Both the position numbers and the translations under genes were made by a program. From the NCBI RefSeq assembly GCF_003813865.1, contig NZ_RMVG01000015.1, positions 1-64,000 of the forward strand: DNA of 64,000 nt. The letters run 5' to 3'. The notes under the pieces are model-generated. The model searched no databases. It had not been told where the DNA came from and was given only the letters and a program-made list of their open reading frames with translations. The stretch's first letter is position 1. The number at the start of each line of letters is the position of its first letter. Positions 45,319 through 59,476 of this stretch are shown one piece after another. This DNA is from Candidatus Pantoea deserta (GTDB taxonomy: Bacteria; Pseudomonadota; Gammaproteobacteria; Enterobacterales; Enterobacteriaceae).

Positions 45319-46683
45319 TTATTTCCCGATACAGAAACTGGAGAATATCCGTCCCAGCAGATCGTCAGAGGTGAACTCGCCGGTGATTTCGCTCAGCGCC
45401 TGCTGCGCCAGCCGCAGCTCTTCCGCCAGCAGCTCGCCCGCCCAGGCGCCCAGCAGCTGCGCCTTGCCCTGCTGAAGATGAGTCGCCGCTAACTCCAGCG
45501 CCTGAAGATGACGACGGCGCGCCAGGAAGCCGCCTTCCATATTGCCGGAAAAGCCCATCGACTGTTTCAGGTGATCGCGCAGCACATCGACCCCTTCACC
45601 GGTCCGCGCCGAAAGGCGAATCAGTGAGTGGCTGTTTACTTCCGTCAGGCCCAGCGTTTCGCCCGTGACGTCGGCTTTATTGCGCACCACGGTAATCGGC
45701 AGTGACGCAGGCAGGCGCGAAACGAAGTCCGGCCAGATTTGCGCGGCTTCTGTCGCCTCAGTGGTGGTGCCGTCCACCATAAACAGCACGCGATCGGCCT
45801 GTTCGATCTCCTGCCAGGCGCGCTCGATGCCGATGCGTTCGACCTCATCGCTGGCTTCGCGCAGGCCGGCCGTATCGATAATATGCAGCGGCATGCCGTC
45901 GATATGAATATGCTCGCGCAGCACGTCGCGCGTGGTGCCCGCAATATCGGTGACGATAGCCGCCTCGCGTCCGGCCAGCGCGTTCAGCAGGCTGGATTTG
46001 CCGGCATTGGGACGACCGGCGATAACTACCTTCATCCCTTCACGCAGCAGGCTGCCCTGACGCGCTTCGGCGCGCACGCCGTCCAGATCGCCGATGACCT
46101 CATCAAGCTGCGCCTCAATCTTGCCGTCAGAGAGGAAATCGATCTCCTCATCGGGAAAGTCGATAGCCGCTTCCACGTAGATACGCAGATGAGTGAGGGC
46201 TTCAACCAGCTGATTGATGCGGGTCGAGAAGGCGCCCTGTAGCGAGTTGACCGCCGAACGCGCCGCCTGCTCGGAGCTGGCGTCAATCAGATCGGCAATC
46301 GCTTCGGCCTGCGCCAGATCCAGCTTATCGTTAAGAAAGGCGCGCTCCGAGAACTCGCCCGGCTGGGCGATGCGCACGCCCGGCAGAGCGACAATACGTT
46401 TCAGCAGCAGATCGAGGATCACCGGGCCGCCGTGGCCCTGTAGCTCCAGCACATCCTCGCCGGTAAAGGAGTTCGGGCCGGGAAACCACAGCGCGATGCC
46501 CTGATCCAGCACGCTGCCGTCGGCGTCTTTGAACGGCAGATAGTCGGCGTAGCGCGCCTTCGGCAGCTTGCCGAGCACCTGCTGCGCGACCTCAGCGGCG
46601 CGCGCGCCGGAGATACGCAAAATACCGACGCCGCCGCGTCCGGGTGGCGTCGCCTGGGCGACGATAGTATCGCTGTGGCTCAT
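45319..46683 (-). CDS. mnmE: tRNA modification GTPase MnmE (TrmE)
   Basis: 454 residues, same as E. coli. N-terminal tetrahydrofolate-binding domain (1-118), helical domain with an inserted Ras-like G domain (G1 GRPNAGKS, 223-230; [12 protein letters not shown]), and the C-terminal catalytic CIGK with C451. It acts with MnmG at wobble uridines. Confidence 0.97.
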   Translation of the reverse strand: MSHSDTIVAQATPPGRGGVGILRISGARAAEVAQQVLGKLPKARYADYLPFKDADGSVLDQGIALWFPGPNSFTGEDVLELQGHGGPVILDLLLKRIVALPGVRIAQPGEFSERAFLNDKLDLAQAEAIADLIDASSEQAARSAVNSLQGAFSTRINQLVEALTHLRIYVEAAIDFPDEEIDFLSDGKIEAQLDEVIGDLDGVRAEARQGSLLREGMKVVIAGRPNAGKSSLLNALAGREAAIVTDIAGTTRDVLREHIHIDGMPLHIIDTAGLREASDEVERIGIERAWQEIEQADRVLFMVDGTTTEATEAAQIWPDFVSRLPASLPITVVRNKADVTGETLGLTEVNSHSLIRLSARTGEGVDVLRDHLKQSMGFSGNMEGGFLARRRHLQALELAATHLQQGKAQLLGAWAGELLAEELRLAQQALSEITGEFTSDDLLGRIFSSFCIGK

Positions 46684-46698
46684 GGATTTTCTCTCGCT

Positions 46699-46726
46699 AA
46701 AAAATAAGGCGGTCTAATGACCGCCT
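46699..46726 (-). terminator. Terminator between yidC and mnmE (leftward)
   Basis: On the minus strand GGCGGTC/GACCGCC with loop ATTA is followed by TTATTTTTTA. It stands between the yidC stop and the mnmE start, so mnmE transcription may depend on read-through or its own promoter. Confidence 0.8.
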
Positions 46727-46762
46727 CAGGGTAAACCAGATTGTCAGACGGGCGTAAGCGCG

Positions 46763-48409
46763 TTACGCCTTCTTCTTGTCGCGGCTGTGCAGACCGCGTT
46801 TTTCCAGCCCGCGATAAATCAGCTGCTGCTGGAGAATGGTCACCAGGTTGCTGACGATGTAGTACAGCACCAGACCTGACGGGAACCACAGGAAGAACAC
46901 GGTAAAGATAACCGGCATATAGGTCATGATCTTCTGCTGCATCGGATCGGTCACGGTGGTCGGTGACATCTTCTGGATGAAGAACATGGTGATGCCCATC
47001 AGAATCGGCAGGATGTAGTACGGGTCCTGCGCCGACAGGTCATGGATCCAGAGGATAAACGGCGCATGACGCAGTTCTACTGAACCAGACAGCATGTAGT
47101 AGAGCGCAAGGAAGATCGGCATCTGGATAACCAGCGGCAGACAGCCGCCCAGCGGGTTAACCTTCTCCGCCTTATACAGCGCCATCATCTCCTGGCTCAT
47201 CTTCTGCTTGTCGTCGCCCAGACGTTCACGCATCGCCTGAATCTTCGGCTGAAGCATGCGCATTTTCGCCATCGAGGTGTACTGCGCTTTGGTCAGCGGG
47301 TACATGATGCCGCGCACGATGAAGGTGATAACGATAATGGAGAAGCCCCAGTTACCGATAAAGCTGTGCAGGAACTTCAGCAGCTTAAACAGCGGCTGAG
47401 AGATAAACCACAGCCAGCCGTAGTCGACGGTCAGGTCGAGATGCGGCGCCACGGCGGCCATCTTGTCCTGAATTTCCGGTCCAACCCACAGCGTTGCGCC
47501 CAGATCCTGCTGCTGACCGGCTGCAATGGTGACCGGCGCGGACTTGTAGCCGATCGCCGCAATGCCGTTGCCCAGGTTGCTGGTGTAGAGCGCGTTATTG
47601 CCAGCGGTACGCGGCACCCATGCGGTGGCGAAATACTGCTGCAACATCGCGACCCAGCCGTTGCTGGTGGTGGCGTTCAGGTTTTCGTTATCCGCGATAG
47701 TATCGAACTTATACTTTTCGTACTTCTCTTCGCTGGTGGAGTAGGCGGCGCCACGGAAGGTATGCAACGCAAAGTTGTTGCTGCCGGTGTCGCGATGCTT
47801 CGGCAGATCGATGGTCTGCTTCAGCTGGCCGAACAGCGACACTTCCAGCGGCTGCTGCGTGGTGTTGTTGACGTTGTAGTTCACGTCCACCGCGAATTCG
47901 CCGCGCTTGAAGACGAACGTCTTGGTGTAGACCACGCCGTTTTCAGCGGTGTAGGTCATCGGCACGCGCAGTTCGGTCTGGCCGTCAGCCATTTCGAAAT
48001 GATCCTGCTGCGTGGTGAACAGCGGGCGCGCGCCGTTATTCGGGTTATCCGGGCCGTTACGGCCAGTCAGCCCGCTCTGTGCCTGATAAACGAAGGACGG
48101 CGTGGTTTCCAGCAGCTGGAACGGCTGATCGGAACCCAGTTTATCCGGGTAGGTCAGCAGTTGGGCTTGCTCGACATCGCCACCGCGGGTGTTGATATTC
48201 AATGACAGGACATCAGTCTTAACGGTGATCGTTTTGCCCTGGCCGCTGGCCGGTACGCCCTGGCTGGCGGCATCACCTGCTGCGCTGTTGGTGTTTTGCG
48301 TGGTCTGGGTCTGCTGCGGCTGCGGAGCGTGGTCCGTCTGCCAGGCTTGCCAGATCATGAAAGACACGAACAGAAAAGCGATGAGAAAAAGATTGCGTTG
48401 CGAATCCAT
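46763..48409 (-). CDS. yidC: Membrane protein insertase YidC
   Basis: 548 residues, same as E. coli. N-terminal membrane anchor (about 4-22), large periplasmic beta-sandwich domain (about 60-340), then five helices of the Oxa1 core ([30 protein letters not shown] region) and a basic tail. It inserts membrane proteins such as AtpE alone or with SecYEG. Confidence 0.97.
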   Translation of the reverse strand: MDSQRNLFLIAFLFVSFMIWQAWQTDHAPQPQQTQTTQNTNSAAGDAASQGVPASGQGKTITVKTDVLSLNINTRGGDVEQAQLLTYPDKLGSDQPFQLLETTPSFVYQAQSGLTGRNGPDNPNNGARPLFTTQQDHFEMADGQTELRVPMTYTAENGVVYTKTFVFKRGEFAVDVNYNVNNTTQQPLEVSLFGQLKQTIDLPKHRDTGSNNFALHTFRGAAYSTSEEKYEKYKFDTIADNENLNATTSNGWVAMLQQYFATAWVPRTAGNNALYTSNLGNGIAAIGYKSAPVTIAAGQQQDLGATLWVGPEIQDKMAAVAPHLDLTVDYGWLWFISQPLFKLLKFLHSFIGNWGFSIIVITFIVRGIMYPLTKAQYTSMAKMRMLQPKIQAMRERLGDDKQKMSQEMMALYKAEKVNPLGGCLPLVIQMPIFLALYYMLSGSVELRHAPFILWIHDLSAQDPYYILPILMGITMFFIQKMSPTTVTDPMQQKIMTYMPVIFTVFFLWFPSGLVLYYIVSNLVTILQQQLIYRGLEKRGLHSRDKKKA

Positions 48410-48427
48410 CGTTAATGTTCTCTGGTA

Positions 48428-48670
48428 TCAATGGTTTTTTGGCGGCACAGGATCGTCACCACCCGGGTTCAAAGGGTGGCATTTTAATACGCGTTTGAGT
48501 GTCAACCAACTGCCTTTTATCAGGCCAAACCTGCGTAACGCCTCAATTCCATAATGAGAGCAGGTTGGCTGAAACCGGCAGTGCGGTCCCAGCAAAGGGC
48601 TGATGCCGCGCTGATAGACGCGTATCAGGACGATCAGGAGCCGCGCGCCAGGCGACAGTGACGACGCCAT
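48428..48670 (-). CDS. yidD: Membrane protein insertion efficiency factor YidD
   Basis: 80 residues (E. coli 85), with [27 protein letters not shown] and the conserved cysteines. An amphipathic inner-membrane-associated protein aiding YidC substrates. It overlaps rnpA by 37 bp in another frame, as in E. coli. Confidence 0.94.
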   Translation of the reverse strand: MASSLSPGARLLIVLIRVYQRGISPLLGPHCRFQPTCSHYGIEALRRFGLIKGSWLTLKRVLKCHPLNPGGDDPVPPKNH

Positions 48671-48993
48671 AGTTTCTCCAACGCTTCCGCCAACGTACGG
48701 TTGTCGAGATCGGCAATCCCCTTTTTTGCCACAACGACAAAATCCATCGCCGGCAATTCATGCTGACGCAGACGAAAGCTTTCACGGGTCAGACGTTTGA
48801 TCCGGTTGCGTTCATGCGCGCGCTTGACGTGCTTTTTAGCGACGGTAAGACCGATGCGGGGATGCCCCAGCGAATTAAGGCGGCCGAGTATGGTGATTTG
48901 CGGCGTGCCAGCCCGTTGTGGCTGCTGGAAGACGAAAGTGAAATGAGTGGGAGTTAACAAACGTAACTCCCTGGGAAATGCGAGCTTACCCAC
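48634..48993 (-). CDS. rnpA: Ribonuclease P protein component
   Basis: 119 residues, same as E. coli. The RNR motif [10 protein letters not shown] (61-70) contacts RNase P RNA. It helps the catalytic RNA mature tRNA 5' ends. GTG start (48991-48993). The coding region is a few bases downstream of rpmH, one transcript. Confidence 0.96.
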   Translation of the reverse strand: MGKLAFPRELRLLTPTHFTFVFQQPQRAGTPQITILGRLNSLGHPRIGLTVAKKHVKRAHERNRIKRLTRESFRLRQHELPAMDFVVVAKKGIADLDNRTLAEALEKLWRRHCRLARGS

Positions 48994-49008
48994 CAGGGTT
49001 AGCTTTTA

Positions 49009-49161
<153 letters not shown>

Positions 49162-49248
49162 CTAAACTTGAAAAATTTCACTGGGTGACGCGTTTTGTGG
49201 GCCAGTAAAACGACCGACGCCTCAATGTGTCTTTAATAAAGAGGCGGG

Positions 49249-49277
49249 ATTGTAATAATTGTACAGTCCGGAGTCAA
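49249..49277 (-). promoter_or_regulatory. rpmH promoter
   Basis: Minus strand -35 TTGACT (49272-49277), 17-bp spacer, -10 TACAAT (49249-49254): a near-ideal sigma70 promoter 100 bp before rpmH. Confidence 0.8.
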
Positions 49278-49428
49278 TTTACTTCGCTGGTCGCGGTACC
49301 TGGAAACCCGGATACAGCCCGCTGAGTCCGGGCATTGGGCATAGCGCGACAACGCCGGGGGAAGAATTATACGGTCTCCACTTCAAAGCGCAAGGATCGT
49401 TCGGGATCTTCTTACGATCGCCTGACCT

Positions 49429-49600
49429 TTATTCACAGGGAAAACGCCAGGCTGCCTGAAAAATCATCCTTTTCCCGACGATCCTCGCATCTTTTTGCCG
49501 CAGCAGGCGTAAACTGTTTTACCTGTCCACGGCCTGTGGATAAAAACGATCAAAACTGTGTAGAAAGTGAAGATCTCTGCCTCGCTTTGCGCTATGATCC
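49429..49600 (+). promoter_or_regulatory. dnaA regulatory region with DnaA boxes and GATC cluster
   Basis: DnaA boxes TTATTCACA (49429-49437, - orientation) and TGTGGATAA (49535-49543, +) lie in the 598-bp rpmH-dnaA gap, together with about nine GATC sites from 49396 to 49630. A -10-like TATGAT at 49593-49598 marks the probable main dnaA promoter, following the conserved TGTGTAGAAAG. DnaA autorepression and SeqA/Dam timing are expected, as in E. coli. Confidence 0.75.
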
Positions 49601-49747
49601 GCCCTTCCGCTGACGATCCGGTCGCGATCGTAAGGACGGAAACCGCTGATAGCGGTCGCAGGCGCTTTCTACCGTCTGTGTCAAAAATGAACGTTTCTTT
49701 ATTAGCGCCTACTATTTCTTATCGATTTTGTACAAGTGGAGTCCGCC

Positions 49748-51154
49748 GTGTCACTTACGCTCTGGCAACAGTGTCTTGCCCGTTTGCAGGATGAGCTTCC
49801 TGCCACCGAATTCAGCATGTGGATTCGACCGCTCCAGGCGGAGTTAAACGACAATACGCTGGCCTTGTATGCTCCGAATCGGTTTGTGCTCGACTGGGTA
49901 CGAGATAAATACATCAATAATATCAACGGGCTGCTGAATGAATTCTGCGGCGTGGATGTGCCTTTGCTGCGTTTTGAAGTGGGCACGCGCCCGGCGCAGC
50001 AGCAGCCGATGGCCATGAGCCAGCCTGCGATGGCGAGCGTTAACGCGCCCGCGCCAGTCGAGAGCCGTCCGGCGCCCGCGCAGCCTTTGCGCCCAAGCTG
50101 GGATAACGTTCCGGCGCCGGCCGACGTGACCTACCGGTCAAATGTGAATAACCGTCATAACTTCGATAACTTCGTTGAGGGTAAATCCAACCAGCTGGCG
50201 CGCGCGGCGGCGCGTCAGGTGGCGGATAATCCTGGCGGCGCCTATAACCCGCTCTTCCTTTATGGCGGAACCGGTCTGGGTAAAACGCACCTGCTGCATG
50301 CGGTGGGCAACGGTATTATCGCGCGCAAGCCCAATGCCAAAGTCGTCTATATGCACTCTGAGCGTTTTGTACAGGACATGGTGAAGGCGCTGCAAAACAA
50401 CGCCATTGAAGAGTTCAAGCGCTACTACCGCTCCGTTGACGCGCTGCTGATCGATGACATTCAGTTCTTTGCCAATAAAGAGCGCTCGCAGGAGGAGTTT
50501 TTTCACACCTTCAACGCGCTGCTGGAAGGCAATCAGCAAATCATTCTTACGTCGGACCGCTATCCGAAAGAAATTAACGGGGTCGAAGATCGCCTTAAGT
50601 CCCGTTTCGGCTGGGGGCTGACGGTCGCCATTGAGCCGCCGGAGCTGGAAACGCGCGTTGCTATTCTGATGAAAAAGGCGGATGAGAATGACATCCGTCT
50701 GCCGGGCGAGGTGGCCTTTTTCATCGCCAAGCGTCTGCGTTCCAACGTACGTGAGCTGGAAGGGGCGCTGAACCGCGTCATCGCCAATGCGAACTTTACC
50801 GGTCGCGCGATTACCATCGATTTCGTGCGCGAGGCGCTGCGCGATCTGCTGGCGCTTCAGGAAAAGCTGGTGACCATCGACAATATTCAGAAGACGGTCG
50901 CCGAGTACTACAAAATTAAGGTCGCGGATCTGCTTTCCAAGCGCCGTTCGCGTTCGGTCGCCCGCCCGCGTCAGATGGCGATGGCGATGGCGAAAGAGCT
51001 GACGAACCACAGTCTGCCGGAGATCGGCGACGCCTTTGGCGGCCGCGACCACACCACGGTGCTTCACGCCTGCCGCAAAATCGAGCAGCTGCGCGAAGAG
51101 AGCCACGACATAAAAGAAGATTTCTCTAATCTCATCCGAACTTTATCCTCCTGA
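49748..51154 (+). CDS. dnaA: Chromosomal replication initiator DnaA
   Basis: 468 residues (E. coli 467): domain I (1-80), a variable proline/alanine/glutamine-rich linker (about 82-125), the AAA+ domain with Walker A GGTGLGKT (173-180) and Walker [10 protein letters not shown], and the C-terminal DNA-binding domain with [13 protein letters not shown]. It opens oriC, 31 kb to the left. GTG start at 49748 after TGGAG, as in E. coli. Confidence 0.97.
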   Translation: MSLTLWQQCLARLQDELPATEFSMWIRPLQAELNDNTLALYAPNRFVLDWVRDKYINNINGLLNEFCGVDVPLLRFEVGTRPAQQQPMAMSQPAMASVNAPAPVESRPAPAQPLRPSWDNVPAPADVTYRSNVNNRHNFDNFVEGKSNQLARAAARQVADNPGGAYNPLFLYGGTGLGKTHLLHAVGNGIIARKPNAKVVYMHSERFVQDMVKALQNNAIEEFKRYYRSVDALLIDDIQFFANKERSQEEFFHTFNALLEGNQQIILTSDRYPKEINGVEDRLKSRFGWGLTVAIEPPELETRVAILMKKADENDIRLPGEVAFFIAKRLRSNVRELEGALNRVIANANFTGRAITIDFVREALRDLLALQEKLVTIDNIQKTVAEYYKIKVADLLSKRRSRSVARPRQMAMAMAKELTNHSLPEIGDAFGGRDHTTVLHACRKIEQLREESHDIKEDFSNLIRTLSS

Positions 51155-51158
51155 CGCT

Positions 51159-52259
51159 ATGAAATTTATTGTAGAACGTGAACAGTTGCTCAAGCCGCTG
51201 CAACAGGTCAGCGGCCCGCTAGGCGGTCGCCCGACGCTGCCGATCCTGGGAAATCTGCTGATGCAGGTCAACGACGGTACGCTGTTGCTGACCGGCACGG
51301 ATCTGGAAATGGAGATGGTGGCGCGCGTCGCCTTGACTCAGCCGCACGAACCGGGCGCGACCACCGTCCCGGCACGTAAATTCCTCGACATCTGTCGCGG
51401 GCTGCCGGAGGGCGCGGAAATTAATGTCACGCTGGAAGGCGAACGTATGCTGATCCGCTCCGGGCGCAGCCGCTTTTCGCTGTCGACCTTACCGGCCAGT
51501 GACTTCCCAAACCTGGATGACTGGCAGAGCGAAGTGGAATTTACGCTGCCGCAGGCGACGCTGAAGCGCCTGATCGAAGCGACCCAGTTCTCTATGGCGC
51601 ATCAGGATGTGCGTTACTACCTCAACGGTATGCTGTTTGAGACCGAAGGCGAAGAGCTGCGCACCGTTGCCACAGACGGTCACCGTCTGGCGGTCTGCTC
51701 AATGCCCATTGGTCAGGCGCTGCCGAACCATTCGGTGATCGTGCCGCGTAAAGGCGTTATCGAGCTGGTGCGTCTGCTGGACGGCGGCGAGACGCCGCTT
51801 CAGGTGCAGATTGGCAGCAGCAATATTCGCGCGCACGTCGGCGACTTTATCTTTACGTCGAAGCTGGTGGATGGCCGCTTCCCTGACTATCGTCGCGTGC
51901 TGCCGAAAAACCCGGACAAAGTGCTGGAGGCGGGCTGCGATATTCTCAAGCAGGCGTTTGCGCGCGCCGCCATTCTGTCGAATGAGAAATTCCGCGGCGT
52001 TCGCCTCTATATCACCGAAAATCAGCTGAAAATCACCGCCAATAACCCTGAACAGGAAGAGGCGGAAGAGATGCTGGACGTCACCTACGGTGGCAGCGAG
52101 CTGGAGATTGGCTTCAACGTCAGCTATGTGCTGGACGTGCTGAATGCGCTGAAGTGCGAGAACGTGCGTCTGCTGCTGACGGATTCGGTGTCGAGCGTGC
52201 AGATAGAAGATCTCGCCAGCCCGGCAGCCGCCTACGTCGTGATGCCCATGCGCTTGTAG
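51159..52259 (+). CDS. dnaN: DNA polymerase III beta sliding clamp
   Basis: 366 residues, same as E. coli. Three clamp domains, ending AAYVVMPMRL with the partner-binding M-P-M-R-L tail. 4 bp after dnaA, co-transcribed. Confidence 0.98.
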   Translation: MKFIVEREQLLKPLQQVSGPLGGRPTLPILGNLLMQVNDGTLLLTGTDLEMEMVARVALTQPHEPGATTVPARKFLDICRGLPEGAEINVTLEGERMLIRSGRSRFSLSTLPASDFPNLDDWQSEVEFTLPQATLKRLIEATQFSMAHQDVRYYLNGMLFETEGEELRTVATDGHRLAVCSMPIGQALPNHSVIVPRKGVIELVRLLDGGETPLQVQIGSSNIRAHVGDFIFTSKLVDGRFPDYRRVLPKNPDKVLEAGCDILKQAFARAAILSNEKFRGVRLYITENQLKITANNPEQEEAEEMLDVTYGGSELEIGFNVSYVLDVLNALKCENVRLLLTDSVSSVQIEDLASPAAAYVVMPMRL

Positions 52260-52494
52260 AATATATCGGCCTGGCTTACTTGCCATTCTGGTCGCGGGCC
52301 GTGCTCGTCCCTGGTCACATACTTCAGTATGCTCCCAGGGCCTGCGCGCTGGCCGCAACCAGACTGGCTGCGACGCCGACGGCCTGGTGAGGTAGAATCG
52401 GCCTGGTAGTGGTGAGGCCGTTATCGGGCTTCGCCGTTGGCCACAGGCCGCTTAAAGGCGATACCTCTTTGTGCCCTTCACGCTGGACTGATTC
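52260..52494. repeat. dnaN-recF spacer with large palindrome
   Basis: In E. coli recF follows dnaN almost directly; here 235 bp intervene without a reading frame. The core is an imperfect palindrome (about 52290-52367): outer arms CTGGTCGCGGGCC/GGCCGCAACCAG, inner arms CCCTGG/CCAGGG, and a CATAC-TTCA-GTATG tip. Direct copies of ATCGGCCTGG flank it at 52265-52274 and 52397-52406. It looks like an inserted intergenic repeat element. Confidence 0.7.
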
Positions 52495-56006
<3,512 letters not shown>

Positions 56007-56029
56007 GCCTACAGACACCGCTAAAGCTA

Positions 56030-56165
56030 AAGCGCGGGCGGCAGGAGCCGAAGAGCGCAGCGTCCCCCGACAGGGACAAAACGCAGCGCATTGGCTCGGT
56101 AACGGGCGCACCTCAGGGATGAAGCGCGCAGGGATGCCCTGAGCGGCTCTGCGATCGGTTTCTGT
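56030..56165. repeat. Structured repeat region after gyrB
   Basis: Non-coding stretch with nested inverted repeats: GAGCC/GGCTC enclosing GTCCC/GGGAC (56047-56098) and CTCAGGG/CCCTGAG (56112-56142). It resembles dispersed intergenic repeat units; no frame is convincing. Confidence 0.5.
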
Positions 56166-56168
56166 CAG

Positions 56169-56195
56169 ACCCTTCCCATGCGGAAGGGTTTTTTT
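56169..56195 (+). terminator. gyrB terminator
   Basis: ACCCTTCC CATG CGGAAGGGT followed by seven T, 163 bp after the gyrB stop. Confidence 0.88.
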
Positions 56196-56277
56196 ATGCC
56201 TGACGCACCGGGAAACTGGTCATTGTGAGCGGGATCGCGCTAGCATTTAAGCCAAACCCTGACTTAACGAGGAAGCT

Positions 56278-57087
56278 ATGGCGATAAAACTGGTAGCAAT
56301 CGATATGGACGGCACGCTGCTTAATCCGCAGCATGAGATCACCGATGGCGTCAAAGCGGCTATCGATCAGGCTCATAAAAAAGGCGTTGCCGTGGTGCTG
56401 GCCACCGGTCGGCCATACATAGGGATCCAGCGCTACCTGATGGAGCTGGGCCTGGTTGACGAGGGACAGTACTGCATCAGCTACAATGGCGCGCTGGTGC
56501 AGCGTGCTAACGACGGCGAGTGCGTGGCGGAAATTACGCTGGGCTTCGACGACTACCTCTACATCGAACAGCTGGCGCGCGAGCTGGGCGTGCATTTTCA
56601 GGCGTTCGACAAATCTTCGCTCTACACGCCCAATAAAGACATCAGTGAATACACCATCCACGAGGCGAGCCTGACCGGGATACCGGTGCGCTATCGCGCC
56701 GTGGAAGAGATGGACCGCGCGATGCGTTTTCCCAAGCTTATGATGATCGATAAGCCCGACCTGCTGGACGCCGCGATCCAGCGTCTGCCGGCCAGAGCGC
56801 AGCAGAGCTACACCATTCTCAAGAGCGCGCCCTACTATCTGGAGATCCTTGATAACCGCGTCAACAAAGGCCAGGGCGTTAAGATGCTGGCGGAAAAGCT
56901 GGGGCTGGCGCGCGATGAGGTGATGGCGATTGGCGACCAGGAGAATGACCTGGCGATGATCGAGTACGCCGGTATGGGCGTGGCGATGGGCAATGCCATC
57001 GACTCGGTTAAGCGCGTTGCGCAGTTCGTCACCAAAACGAACCGGGAAGATGGCGTCGCGCATGCCATTAAAGAGCTGGTGCTGTAA
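56278..57087 (+). CDS. yidA: HAD-family sugar phosphatase YidA
   Basis: 269 residues (E. coli 270), Cof-type HAD with nucleophile D9 and acid D11 (DMDGTLL) and the C-terminal IGDQENDLAM metal site. E. coli YidA hydrolyses several sugar phosphates. CGAGGAAG precedes the start. Confidence 0.95.
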   Translation: MAIKLVAIDMDGTLLNPQHEITDGVKAAIDQAHKKGVAVVLATGRPYIGIQRYLMELGLVDEGQYCISYNGALVQRANDGECVAEITLGFDDYLYIEQLARELGVHFQAFDKSSLYTPNKDISEYTIHEASLTGIPVRYRAVEEMDRAMRFPKLMMIDKPDLLDAAIQRLPARAQQSYTILKSAPYYLEILDNRVNKGQGVKMLAEKLGLARDEVMAIGDQENDLAMIEYAGMGVAMGNAIDSVKRVAQFVTKTNREDGVAHAIKELVL

Positions 57088-57154
57088 GGCCGGAGATGCA
57101 TCTTTAGCGCTTTTGGCGTAGCGTGTGGGGCAACATTTTTAGTCAGGTTGCCCT

Positions 57155-58405
57155 ATGCGCGAAAAACAACTCACCTTTACGCCGCGTCACCATCAGTTGA
57201 CCAACAGCAACGTCTGGACCGCCGACAGCCAGTGGCTGGCATTCGACGTGCGTCCGTCGGGCGCGTCTTTTACCAGCGAAACCATTGAGCGCGTCAATGT
57301 CGTCACCGGCGAGGTTGAGGTGCTCTATCGGGCGACCGACGGCGCGCACGTGGGCGTGGTGACCGTCAGCCCTGACCTGCCGCCGCGCTATCTCTGCATT
57401 CACGGTCCGGAACGCCCGGACGAGAGCTGGCACTATGATTTTCACCACCGGCGCGGCGTGATAGTGCAGGATGGCCGCGCGCAGAACCTTGACGCCTGCG
57501 ACATTACGCCGCCCTTTACGCCCGGCGCGCTGCGCGGCGGCTCGCATGTGCACCTCTTCAGCCCCGACGGCTCGCGCGTCAGCTTTACCTATAACGATCA
57601 TGTGATGCATGAGAAAGACGTCCGCGAGGATCTGCGCAACGTGGGTATCGCGGTGCCGCTGCGCGCCGTTACGCCGAGGAAACAGCATCCGCGCGAATAC
57701 AGCGGCAGCTACTTCTGCGTGCTGATCAGCCAGACCACCGTCGCGCCGCAGCCCGGCAGCGACGAGATTAACCGCGCTTACGAAGAGGGCTGGATCGGCG
57801 CGCGCGGCTATCAGAAACCGGACGGCAGCTGGCAGCGCTGGGCTATCGCGTTTATCGGCGACACGCTGTCCGCCAGCGGCGAAAAGCAGCCGGAGGTCTT
57901 TATCGTCGACCTGCCGGACGCGCTGGAGGATTACGCCAGGCCAGGCGATCAGCCGCTGGAGGGCACGGAAAGCCGTCTGCCTGCGCCTCCGGCTGGCGTG
58001 CGGCAGCGCCGGTTGACCTTTACGCGCGGTCTGGCCCAGCAGCCGCGCCACTGGCTGCGCAGCGCGCCAGACGGCAGCGCCATCGCCTTTTTAATGGCCG
58101 ACGAACAGGGCGTGGTTCAGCTCTGGACGGTTTCGCCCAACGGCGGAGCGCCGCGTCAGATCACGCAGCTGACCCACGGCGTTCAGTCAGCTTTTAACTG
58201 GCATCCTCAGGGCGAGGCCATCGCCTTTATCAGCGACGGCCGGGTGATGCGCTGCGAGATAAACAGCGGCGAATGCCTGCCGCTGACGGCGTGCAGCGAA
58301 CAGCCGCCGAGCGGCGATGCGGTGGTCTGGTCGCCGGACGGCAACCAGATTGCCTTTATGCGTGACGTCGATGGCTGGCGACAGCTGTTTACTGTGTCGG
58401 CGTAG
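57155..58405 (+). CDS. yidR: YidR, DUF3748 beta-propeller-like protein
   Basis: 416 residues (E. coli 415). Repeats with WxPDG-type ends (SPDGSRVSFTYND, SPNGGAPRQITQL, WSPDGNQIAFM) suggest a TolB/WD-like propeller. No signal peptide, so probably cytoplasmic. Function unknown; distant likeness to oligogalacturonate lyase-type folds is possible. Its 3' end overlaps yidQ on the other strand by 17 bp. Confidence 0.9.
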   Translation: MREKQLTFTPRHHQLTNSNVWTADSQWLAFDVRPSGASFTSETIERVNVVTGEVEVLYRATDGAHVGVVTVSPDLPPRYLCIHGPERPDESWHYDFHHRRGVIVQDGRAQNLDACDITPPFTPGALRGGSHVHLFSPDGSRVSFTYNDHVMHEKDVREDLRNVGIAVPLRAVTPRKQHPREYSGSYFCVLISQTTVAPQPGSDEINRAYEEGWIGARGYQKPDGSWQRWAIAFIGDTLSASGEKQPEVFIVDLPDALEDYARPGDQPLEGTESRLPAPPAGVRQRRLTFTRGLAQQPRHWLRSAPDGSAIAFLMADEQGVVQLWTVSPNGGAPRQITQLTHGVQSAFNWHPQGEAIAFISDGRVMRCEINSGECLPLTACSEQPPSGDAVVWSPDGNQIAFMRDVDGWRQLFTVSA

Positions 58406-58754
58406 CCGCCGGAAAGGGCGCGGACTGCGCCAGATTCTCCTGCGTGTGGTTTAGCTTCTCGCTCTGAAGAATACGCTCGCGCGGAGAATCGACCGATTTA
58501 TCGTCGTCGCTACGGGCATAGTCCCAGGGAAGCAGCAGCGTATCCATCACGGCGGAAAAAGGCAGATCGATCAGCGCCAGCGGCTTAAGCGCCCAGCTGC
58601 TGTGATCGTCCGTCAGGATATCGGCGCTGGCACGGGTGCCAGGATAGTAGCCCTGATTCGGACCAGTATGTGACATAACGCTGGAGCACCCTGACATCAT
58701 CAGAGAGCAGCACGCCAGCGCGCCTGCCAGAGGAAAGGCCTTTAATAATTTCAT
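58389..58754 (-). CDS. yidQ: YidQ/YceK-family lipoprotein
   Basis: 121 residues from the third in-frame ATG (MKLLKAFPLAG), which has GAAGGG at normal spacing; ATGs at 58763 and 58760 are too close to it. Lipobox MSGC then a family core GTRASADILTDDHSSWALK and LPFSAVMDTLLLPWDY. Outer or inner membrane lipoprotein of unknown function. It is divergent from ibpA. Confidence 0.88.
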   Translation of the reverse strand: MKLLKAFPLAGALACCSLMMSGCSSVMSHTGPNQGYYPGTRASADILTDDHSSWALKPLALIDLPFSAVMDTLLLPWDYARSDDDKSVDSPRERILQSEKLNHTQENLAQSAPFPAATPTQ

Positions 58755-58906
58755 CTTCATCATCCCTTCAGCTGTTGCGGTAGCCCCGGCTGAGTTGGCT
58801 CGTCCGTTAGCGTCCTCACTCTGCGGCGAGGTGAGCTATGTCAGACGAAAGGTCCCCTGAGTGTATGCCATTTCAGCAGACTGGTGAAAAAAATTGCGTT
58901 TCGCCT

Positions 58907-58934
58907 CTTGAAACCAGAACGGGCATACCCACTT
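58907..58934 (+). promoter_or_regulatory. sigma32 promoter of ibpA
   Basis: CTTGAAA (58907-58913) followed after 14 bp by CCCACTT. The same elements and spacing stand before E. coli ibpA (CTTGAAA, 14 bp, CCCATTT). Heat-shock control is expected. Confidence 0.75.
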
Positions 58935-58944
58935 TTAAGCTACG

Positions 58945-59043
58945 GACGTACTCACTGTCGCCGACAGGGGCAACGAGACGCCGCTCAATCTGTCCATTGT
59001 GGAAGGTTGCCAAAACTTGCTGACTATCAGGAGTCATTCCATG
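58945..59043 (+). promoter_or_regulatory. ROSE-type RNA thermometer in the ibpA leader
   Basis: The leader ends with TTGCT seven bases before the ribosome site AGGAG. UUGCU facing AGGA is the conserved core of ROSE thermometers, which melt on heating. The E. coli ibpA leader is a known example. Fold not computed here. Confidence 0.65.
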
Positions 59044-59457
59044 CGTAATTTTGATCTTGCTCCACTTTATCGTTCTGCTATCGGTTTCGATCGCTTGTTC
59101 AACCTGCTGGAGTCCAACCAGAACCAGAGCAATGGCGGTTATCCTCCGTACAATGTTGAACTGGTCAGCGAAAATCACTATCGCATCACCATTGCGGTGG
59201 CGGGTTTTGCTCAGAACGAACTGGAGATCACCGCTCATGACAACGTTCTGATCGTGCGCGGCGCGCATCCCGAAGAGCAGACCGAACGTAAATATCTCTA
59301 TCAGGGCATCGCCGAACGTAATTTCGAGCGCAAATTCCAGCTGGCCGACCATATCGTGGTACGTGATGCGAAGCTGGAAAACGGCCTGTTGAGTATCGAT
59401 CTGGAACGTATCGTCCCCGAAGAGGCGAAACCGCGTCGGATCGAAATTCTGAATTAA
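59041..59457 (+). CDS. ibpA: Small heat-shock protein IbpA
   Basis: 138 residues (E. coli 137). Alpha-crystallin domain (about 35-120: [49 protein letters not shown]) with a C-terminal RIEIL anchoring motif. It binds unfolding proteins for the DnaK/ClpB system. No ibpB follows: the next element is a terminator. Single-IbpA genomes are known in Erwiniaceae. ATG 59041 is set by the AGGAG and homology. Confidence 0.95.
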   Translation: MRNFDLAPLYRSAIGFDRLFNLLESNQNQSNGGYPPYNVELVSENHYRITIAVAGFAQNELEITAHDNVLIVRGAHPEEQTERKYLYQGIAERNFERKFQLADHIVVRDAKLENGLLSIDLERIVPEEAKPRRIEILN

Positions 59458-59476
59458 TCAGAATCAACAAAAAGAA

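Noticed and set aside
56007-56277. Possible small RNA after gyrB
   Set aside because: The hairpins and terminator could mimic one, but no promoter is visible inside the region, and repeats plus the gyrB terminator explain it.
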